IMG/VR virus record: IMGVR_UViG_3300030329_004776
Span: 1-34,053 of that record
Direction: 5' to 3' (one strand)
Source of the DNA: a virus
Length of the DNA stretch: 34,053 bases
Shown: piece by piece, positions 29,840 through 34,053 of the stretch
How positions within the stretch are numbered: position 1 is the stretch's first letter
Layout of the letters: the number at the start of each line of letters is the position of its first letter
Program-made: the position numbers and the translations under genes
The notes under the pieces: model-generated
Seen by the model: the letters and a program-made list of their open reading frames with translations, nothing else
Databases searched by the model: none
What the model was told of the DNA's origin: nothing

Positions 29840-29880
29840 CCCCCCAGCGGGGGTGCAGGGGGAGAAAGGAGAAAAGGTCT

Positions 29881-30306
29881 ATGTCATCCGGTGGTAAGGG
29901 TTATCTCAGTAAGAATCACCCGGACTTCAAGACAAAACTGGACGCAGCTGAAGACAGAAAGAAAAGACTGTCTCCCCTGCGTAGACGTATCATCGAGCAC
30001 ATCGTGGCTACAGGTGATAACCAAAGCGCAACCGCTAGAGCATTGGAATGTAACAGGGTATCAGTCGCCAAAGCTCTGGCCGACCCAAGAGTACAGGAGG
30101 AATTGCACAGGCAAGTAGGGGATAAGCTTAGTCTAGCCTCCGCCATAGCTGGCAATACTCTGGTAAATCTGGCATCAAAGGGTAAATCGGAGTACGTACA
30201 GCTACAAGCTGCCGACAGTATTCTGGATCGTACAGGATTCAAACCGCCTGACAGGCAGATGCATGCAGTCCAGGGGGATATACGTATCAGCATCGACTTG
30301 GGGTAG
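29881..30306 (+). CDS. Terminase small subunit (putative)
   Basis: A 141-residue protein from ATG 29881 (AAAGGAGAAAAGG leader); the upstream in-frame TTG at 29809 would remove the promoter and is rejected. Residues about 30-72 form a small-terminase-type HTH: RRIIEHIVATGDNQSATARA, LECNRVSVAKALADPRVQEE. The rest is helical and ends with an acidic/hydrophobic tail, DRQMHAVQGDIRISIDLG, normal for small terminases. It should recognise the packaging site and stimulate the large subunit. It is separated from terL by four small genes, unusual spacing but not rare in this phage type. Confidence 0.8.
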   Translation: MSSGGKGYLSKNHPDFKTKLDAAEDRKKRLSPLRRRIIEHIVATGDNQSATARALECNRVSVAKALADPRVQEELHRQVGDKLSLASAIAGNTLVNLASKGKSEYVQLQAADSILDRTGFKPPDRQMHAVQGDIRISIDLG

Positions 30307-30448
30307 GGGGGTTTAAAAACCTTGCCGGGTCGCGAGTATATGTCTAGTACACGCATTTTTTTCTCTCAAGGTACTCTTCCAAATATTTTATTTTTGTTGT
30401 AGGGTTTTCCTGTCTTAAAAATATTTTTTTATGGGAAGGTGATTTGTC

Positions 30449-30778
30449 GTGGACTTTGGTGTAGACAGTTCGGTTGCAAAGGGGGGTAAGGGTCAGGTTC
30501 AGGTTCGGTCAGTTCCTCCGGTCTTTAGCTCTAGTGAGGAGATGGCGAAGGGTTTTTCCCGGTCTTTGCCAGCGGCTACGTATGCTGAACAATCTCGCCG
30601 TGGTATTATGGGGGATGCTTCTATAGTAGGTGCGTATATGAAAGCCGTGTCCAGTTTGTTTAGTCTTTTGGGTGGGGAAGAGGGTCGTCGTGGTGGCCGT
30701 CATGCCGGGAAGATAGGCCCAAAGTTGGTTGATCGTAACAGGGCAGATAAAAGAATTAAGCATTTAATGAAAAGGTAA
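30449..30778 (+). CDS. Hypothetical protein of the packaging region
   Basis: A 109-residue basic, Gly/Ser-rich protein starting at GTG 30449 with AAGG at 30436-30439. It reads MDFGVDSSVAKGGKGQVQVR, SVPPVFSSSEEMAKGFSRSL, PAATYAEQSRRGIMGDASIV, then GAYMKAVSSLFSLLGGEEG and a strongly basic tail (RRGGRHAGKIGPKLVDRNRA). No family recognised. The 142 bases before it (30307-30448) contain a short GGTTT/AAACC hairpin and T-runs but no gene. Position suggests a small virion or packaging-associated protein. Confidence 0.6.
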   Translation: MDFGVDSSVAKGGKGQVQVRSVPPVFSSSEEMAKGFSRSLPAATYAEQSRRGIMGDASIVGAYMKAVSSLFSLLGGEEGRRGGRHAGKIGPKLVDRNRADKRIKHLMKR

Positions 30779-30829
30779 TCTGGGACAAAAGTGGACATTG
30801 TGTCCAGTAGAGCTTGGAAAGGGAGTGTT

Positions 30830-31228
30830 ATGGAATCTGGTGTAATAGCGAAGCGGATGCAGAAACTTGGTAAAAGACTTCACAAGACTATGGACAATTT
30901 GCCTGAGATGGTCGAGATTGATTCGAGTCTTTCCTCTATAGAGGTTCAGATTGACAGTGCATTGGCCTCGATTGAGGCGAGGGCGAAGGAAAAGTTGGCA
31001 CAAAAACGGGTAGGGGAGACTCGTGTTGAGGCGGAGGCAAAGGCAGAGAAGGCGAAAAAGGCTGATGAAGAGGCGAGAAGGGCTGATTCGGAGGCCCGGG
31101 AAGCTGATTCCGAAGCCAAGGCCGCAGCCGAAGCAGTGAAAGAAGTTGAGACAGCGAAAGGAAAGTCTAATGCCTCGAGGAAAAGGAACGTACGGAAAGC
31201 AGGTGGGTCGTCCACCAAAGAAACCTAG
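30830..31228 (+). CDS. Ala/Glu/Lys-rich coiled-coil protein
   Basis: A 132-residue protein from ATG 30830, with GGGAG five bases before it; GTG 30791 is the alternative. Residues 25-60 are helical (PEMVEIDSSLSSIEVQIDSA). Residues 62-115 are a low-complexity charged repeat built on E-A-K/R-x-A (for example EAEAKAEKAKKADEEARRAD then SEAREADSEAKAAAEAVKEV), almost surely a single long helix or coiled coil. The end is basic (NASRKRNVRKAGGSS). The 3' 59 bases overlap a second, real frame (31170) in a different phase. Role unknown; a structural spacer or scaffold-like function fits the composition. Confidence 0.65.
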   Translation: MESGVIAKRMQKLGKRLHKTMDNLPEMVEIDSSLSSIEVQIDSALASIEARAKEKLAQKRVGETRVEAEAKAEKAKKADEEARRADSEAREADSEAKAAAEAVKEVETAKGKSNASRKRNVRKAGGSSTKET

Positions 31229-31271
31229 GGCGAAAAAGAAATCCTCTTCTTCACGAGGGCGCAAGAAATGA
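31170..31271 (+). CDS. 33-residue basic AT-hook-like protein
   Basis: The frame reads MPRGKGTYGKQVGRPPKKPR then AKKKSSSSRGRKK. VGRPPKKPR is an AT-hook-type core (G-R-P flanked by basic residues). Very similar short MPRGKGTYG...GRPPKK proteins occur near structural genes of other podoviruses. AAAGGAAAG lies just before ATG 31170, and the TGA overlaps the next ATG as ATGA. It would bind DNA in the minor groove, perhaps helping packaging or condensing DNA inside the head; the latter is inference. Confidence 0.7.
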   Translation: MPRGKGTYGKQVGRPPKKPRAKKKSSSSRGRKK

Positions 31272-31492
31272 TCTCTGGCGTGGGACCATCCGGGCATAAG
31301 TCCAGTTTTTGCTCTGAGTTACATCCGAAGGATCTTGAGCGTCTGCGTAATGTTCTGAGAAGGATGTTCAAGGTGCGGACCAAACGGCATGAAATCTCTG
31401 AGTATGAACTGGATCGCTGGATAGAAAGCGTAGGTCCGAAGGTAAGGGAAAAAACCATCAAGCAAGCGGTTGATCGCAAGCTTGTAGACTAG
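31268..31492 (+). CDS. Small helical protein before the large terminase
   Basis: A 74-residue protein: MISGVGPSGHKSSFCSELHP, KDLERLRNVLRRMFKVRTKR, HEISEYELDRWIESVGPKVR, EKTIKQAVDRKLVD. It is basic and all-helical from residue 20. It starts on the stop of the AT-hook-like gene and ends four bases before the terL ATG. Similar small proteins stand next to terL in related phages; function is not known to me. Confidence 0.7.
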   Translation: MISGVGPSGHKSSFCSELHPKDLERLRNVLRRMFKVRTKRHEISEYELDRWIESVGPKVREKTIKQAVDRKLVD

Positions 31493-31496
31493 GAAA

Positions 31497-33035
31497 ATGG
31501 GCTATGATTTCAATTATAAGCCGGGCGGCGAAGTTCTTAAAAAGTTTCTTCTGGACGAGAGTTTCTTCCGTGGCATACGCGGTCCTGTTGGGAGTGGTAC
31601 TTCCAGTGCGTGCTGTGTTGAGATATTCCGTAGGGGTAATCAACAGGCTGCTGGACCGGATGGGATACGTCGATCCCGATTCGCGATAATCCGTAATACA
31701 AATCCCCAGTTACAGACAACAACGATAAAGACGTGGCTTGAGTGGTTTCCCGAGCGGATATTCGGGAAGTTTAACTGGTCTGTTCCCTATACTCATCGCA
31801 TTAAATTGGGTGATGTCGAGATGGAAGTCATGTTTCTGGCTCTCGACAGGCCCGATGATGTGGATAAATTGCTGTCTCTGGACCTTACAGGTGTGTGGAT
31901 TAACGAGGCACGGGAGATCAGCAAGGCAATTGTAGACGGTGCAACGATGCGTTGCGGCAGGTATCCGTCGATGAAGGACGGGGGGCCGACGTGGTACGGT
32001 GTTATTGCGGATACTAATGCTCCAAGTGATGATCATTGGTGGCCAATCATGGCGGGGGAGAGTCCTGTGCCGGAGTATATCCCACGAGAAGAGGCGTTAA
32101 TGCTTCAAAAACCTGCGGACTGGATGTTTTATACGCAGCCAGCCGGGATGAAAGAGGTCATGGATAGTAGTGGGAAGGAGGTTGTGCGCTATGAACTGAG
32201 TGATAATGCGGAGAATGTTGGCAATTTACCGCCGGATTACTACCAGAAGGTTATTCTGGGGAAGACAAAAAGCTGGATTGATGTCTATGTAATGAACCGT
32301 CTGGGTACTATTGAGGATGGAAGGACGGTTTATCCGACATATAATGACGAGGTTCACGTTTCCAAAGACCCGTTGATGGTTATAGAGAACCTTCCTATTT
32401 ATGTAGGCATGGATTTTGGGCTGACTCCGGCGGCTGTATTTGGTCAGCACATGCCTAACGGCAGGTGGCTTATTCTTCGTGAACTTGTCACCTATGACAT
32501 GGGTACGGTTCGATTTGCCGAGGCGATCAGGGCAGAAATTTCCAGACATTTCCCCGGTCGCCAGCTTGACAAGTTTGAGTTTTATGGTGATCCGGCGGGT
32601 GATCAGAGGGCGCAGACAGACGAGAACACCCCATTTCGTATTTTGAAGGCGGAAGGTATTCTTGCCAGGCCTACCCACACTAATGATCCGGTGGTAAGGA
32701 TCGAAGCTGTAGAAAGTGTTCTTAATCGTATGGTTGATGGTTTACCGGGGCTTCTTCTTGATCCTGCTTGCAAGACATTGCGTCAAGGTTTTCGATCTGG
32801 CTACCAGTACAGACGCTTGCAGACATCGGGCGAAGCCCGTTACGAAGAGAAACCGTTCAAGAATAAATTTTCTCATCCCCATGATGCGCTTCAATATATG
32901 ATGGTAGGTGGGGGAGAGGGTAAAAAGCTGTTACATGGTGGCCATCAGATGAGGAGTTTTAATATTAAAGCGGAGGGAGGATTTTGGCAAAGGCAAAAGA
33001 AGAGTCGCCTCAGTCGAGGGCAATATGGTATATAG
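31497..33035 (+). CDS. terL: Terminase large subunit
   Basis: A 512-residue packaging motor. The ATPase half has the P-loop at RGPVGSGTSSACC (G29-S37), where Thr35 (ACT, 31599-31601) stands in the usual Lys position; the following conserved block SRFAIIRNTNPQLQTTTIKT with WLEWFPERIFGKFNW; a Walker B-like LTGVWINEAREI; and GVIADTNAPSDDHWWP. The nuclease half has YVGMDFGLTPAAVFGQ, FYGDPAGDQRAQTDENTPF and FSHPHDALQYMMVGG as metal-site regions. It should pump DNA into the prohead and cut it. The length is normal for the podoviral type. The 3' 52 bases overlap the next gene. Confidence 0.94.
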   Translation: MGYDFNYKPGGEVLKKFLLDESFFRGIRGPVGSGTSSACCVEIFRRGNQQAAGPDGIRRSRFAIIRNTNPQLQTTTIKTWLEWFPERIFGKFNWSVPYTHRIKLGDVEMEVMFLALDRPDDVDKLLSLDLTGVWINEAREISKAIVDGATMRCGRYPSMKDGGPTWYGVIADTNAPSDDHWWPIMAGESPVPEYIPREEALMLQKPADWMFYTQPAGMKEVMDSSGKEVVRYELSDNAENVGNLPPDYYQKVILGKTKSWIDVYVMNRLGTIEDGRTVYPTYNDEVHVSKDPLMVIENLPIYVGMDFGLTPAAVFGQHMPNGRWLILRELVTYDMGTVRFAEAIRAEISRHFPGRQLDKFEFYGDPAGDQRAQTDENTPFRILKAEGILARPTHTNDPVVRIEAVESVLNRMVDGLPGLLLDPACKTLRQGFRSGYQYRRLQTSGEARYEEKPFKNKFSHPHDALQYMMVGGGEGKKLLHGGHQMRSFNIKAEGGFWQRQKKSRLSRGQYGI

Positions 33036-33430
33036 GTTTCCGACCTATAGGGCGTCCTCTGCCGTGGCCGTGGCGTTGGTTTATACGACCGGATTTTGCT
33101 CATGTAATGGCTTTTCGTTTTGATCCCCGTTTATCTGAATGGATCTTTGTTGAATGGTCGGGGATGACGGTATTTGTAGAGGTCTGGCCCGGTGAGAATA
33201 TGGATGGTCTTTTTACATTATTAAAACATGAAGGGGCATTAATATCGTACGAAGCAGAGTCACATCTTAGTGAATGGAAGTTCCGAATGCCTTTTTATTG
33301 TGTATCTTGGGTAAAACATCTGTTAAGTTTGCGGGGGTGTGCCGCAGTAACGCCGTATCAATTATTTTGTGCATTGAAAAAACGTGGCGGAACGGTGATA
33401 TTTGAAGATGGTCGGTCTACTATTGAATAG
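32984..33430 (+). CDS. Protein after terL, possible permuted papain-like fold
   Basis: A 148-residue protein starting with TTG 32984, justified by GGAGGGAGG just upstream. It reads IWYIGFRPIGRPLPWPWRWF, IRPDFAHVMAFRFDPRLSEW, then MPFYCVSWVKHLLSLRGCAA and VTPYQLFCALKKRGGTVIFE. A conserved His after a strand (FAHVMAF) and a Cys at the start of a helix (FYCVSWVKHLL) before T-P-x-Q-L give the order His then Cys found in circularly permuted NlpC/P60-type enzymes. Proteins with this C-V-x-x-V-K...L-G...TP-x-Q-L pattern are common next to terL or portal in many phages. Enzymatic activity is a hypothesis only. Confidence 0.7.
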   Translation: MAKAKEESPQSRAIWYIGFRPIGRPLPWPWRWFIRPDFAHVMAFRFDPRLSEWIFVEWSGMTVFVEVWPGENMDGLFTLLKHEGALISYEAESHLSEWKFRMPFYCVSWVKHLLSLRGCAAVTPYQLFCALKKRGGTVIFEDGRSTIE

Positions 33431-33439
33431 GAGGGTGGT

Positions 33440-33658
33440 ATGGGATTCTTGAGCGGAGGAGGTAATCAGGAGTCTGTGCAAACTGTTGACCCTGAAATTG
33501 AGAAAACCCGGAAGGCTGAAGAGGCGAAACGTAAAAAGTCTCTGGCAAAAGAGGCAGAGGATGCTAAAGCTTTTGCAGGTGGCTGGCGGGGACAGGCGAG
33601 TTTGCTATCTCCTAATAAGTATCGTGGGTTTCGTAGTTCTCTAGGAGGTGGAATGTAA
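33440..33658 (+). CDS. Small charged protein of the head region
   Basis: A 72-residue protein: MGFLSGGGNQESVQTVDPEI, a Lys/Glu/Ala-rich helix (KTRKAEEAKRKKSLAKEAED), then AFAGGWRGQASLLSPNKYRG, FRSSLGGGM. The end resembles the R-G-x-x-S-L-L...G-F...LG ending of small proteins placed between terminase and portal in many podoviruses. GGAGG lies before ATG 33440. The stop overlaps the next ATG (TAATG). Function unknown; a head-completion or connector accessory role is probable by position. Confidence 0.7.
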   Translation: MGFLSGGGNQESVQTVDPEIEKTRKAEEAKRKKSLAKEAEDAKAFAGGWRGQASLLSPNKYRGFRSSLGGGM

Positions 33659-34053
33659 TGGGTTTTGGTTCTGATGGTGGAGATGCAGGTGGCGATAGTG
33701 TCGAATATGATGAGCCACAAGATCCTGCGGTCTATACTCTAGAGGGGCAACAGACTGCCGTACCCGGTGTACCGGGGACCGGGTTAGGTCTTAGTACGGT
33801 TGAAGGAGCCATGAACTCGTGGCTCGGTGACACCAGAACTGATCAGGAAAGTTATAATGATGCGGCGGTTACGAAAGCACTTCAAGAAGGAAATCCTACA
33901 TTTAGGGATGCGCGTGGAAACGAGCGGTCAGTTTCAGGTTACGAAAGGGATTTTAGTCCACCAGAACCGGATAGTGCGCTGGATAAAATGGGTCGCGGAC
34001 GGATGGCATTGGGTCCGGTGCAGTTATTAACATCAGCGGCGACGGGTGGTTTG
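33658..34053 (+). CDS. Head-region protein between terminase and portal, 5' part
   Basis: It starts at ATG 33658 on the stop of the previous gene and is open to the window end, continuing at base 1 (see 1-549). It begins MGFGSDGGDAGGDSVEYDEP and then overlaps the left-end copy. Compared with that copy, residue changes include Q to P, N to G, I to L, G to S, T to E and T to A in about 110 shared codons, against few silent changes. Function not recognised. Confidence 0.7.
   Translation, partial: MGFGSDGGDAGGDSVEYDEPQDPAVYTLEGQQTAVPGVPGTGLGLSTVEGAMNSWLGDTRTDQESYNDAAVTKALQEGNPTFRDARGNERSVSGYERDFSPPEPDSALDKMGRGRMALGPVQLLTSAATGGL
33721..34053 (+). repeat. Terminal copy of bases 1-333 (circular junction, about 97 % identical)
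   Basis: The last 333 bases match the first 333 with 11 substitutions and no gap. This is what an assembly of a circular or circularly permuted genome gives when the two ends come from slightly different members of a population. True terminal repeats of one virion would normally be identical. Confidence 0.9.

Noticed and set aside
29916-30356. Minus-strand 146-codon frame
   Set aside because: Antisense to the small terminase with Ser/Ala/Leu/Cys-rich shadow composition.
30764-31297. Minus-strand 177-codon frame
   Set aside because: Antisense shadow of the Lys/Glu/Ala-rich repeat gene; Phe/Leu/Pro/Arg-rich composition and three genes on the other strand.
31859-31867. TGTGGATAA, a perfect DnaA box in reverse
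   Set aside because: Lies in the terminase coding sequence where the residues (D-V-D-K) explain it; isolated, so probably chance.

Overview
The window is almost certainly one complete podovirus genome seen as a circle. Bases 1-333 recur, at about 97 % identity, as the last 333 bases (33721-34053), and one reading frame runs through the join, so the unique genome is about 33,720 bp. Gene content is that of a T7-like virion: portal, scaffold, coat, gp11/gp12-type tail tube proteins, a gp14/gp15/gp16-type ejection set and a gp17-type fibre. There is no DNA polymerase, primase, helicase, RNA polymerase or integrase. The plan resembles small marine podoviruses such as pelagiphage HTVC010P and relatives. 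A Gram-negative, probably aquatic host is an inference from the ejection set, the sigma70-like promoters and the GH24 endolysin. No tRNA, rRNA, CRISPR array or insertion sequence was seen.

Layout. (A) Late operon, plus strand, 29881 to 34053 and on through 1 to 21066: small and large terminase, three or four small head-associated genes, portal, Bbp19-like protein, scaffold, coat, decoration candidate, tail tube A and B, three internal virion proteins, fibre genes with an assembly chaperone, then a lysis region of small membrane proteins, an HTH-metallophosphoesterase, a DUF6378-like protein, a 3-TM holin and an endolysin. Genes are packed with ATGA/TAATG overlaps. (B) Early operons, minus strand, 28983 down to 21145: small membrane and coiled-coil proteins, a C4 zinc-finger protein, a DUF932 protein, a YqaJ-type exonuclease, a Rad52/ERF-type annealing protein, an SSB-like protein, a free-standing DnaA domain IV and a zinc-ribbon protein. 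(C) A plus-strand island at 24893-25781 inside the early region: two small HTH regulators, an Hjc-like resolvase and a 58-residue basic protein. The early and late blocks converge at two hairpins (21062-21135) and diverge from an unusual intergenic region (28984-29880).

How it may work. Replication probably uses host enzymes. The DnaA domain IV protein, SSB-like protein, annealing protein, exonuclease and resolvase would then redirect the host replisome and make concatemers by recombination. A TGCA-N4-TGCA motif occurs three times, twice inside minus-strand promoters and once before the HTH pair, and looks like the operator of a phage-encoded regulator.

The most unusual structure is the divergent intergenic region. 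It is an old inverted duplication of about 0.5 kb: one arm keeps an intact gene with its promoter region and terminator, and the other carries a decayed copy with frameshifts and stops. A DnaA-box-like 9-mer lies near the axis, which makes this region a candidate origin. Several genes under 60 codons (17718, 18408, 21145, 21312, 25605, 28127, 31170) are supported by start/stop overlaps or ribosome binding sites. All family names come from reading the sequences; no database search was possible.
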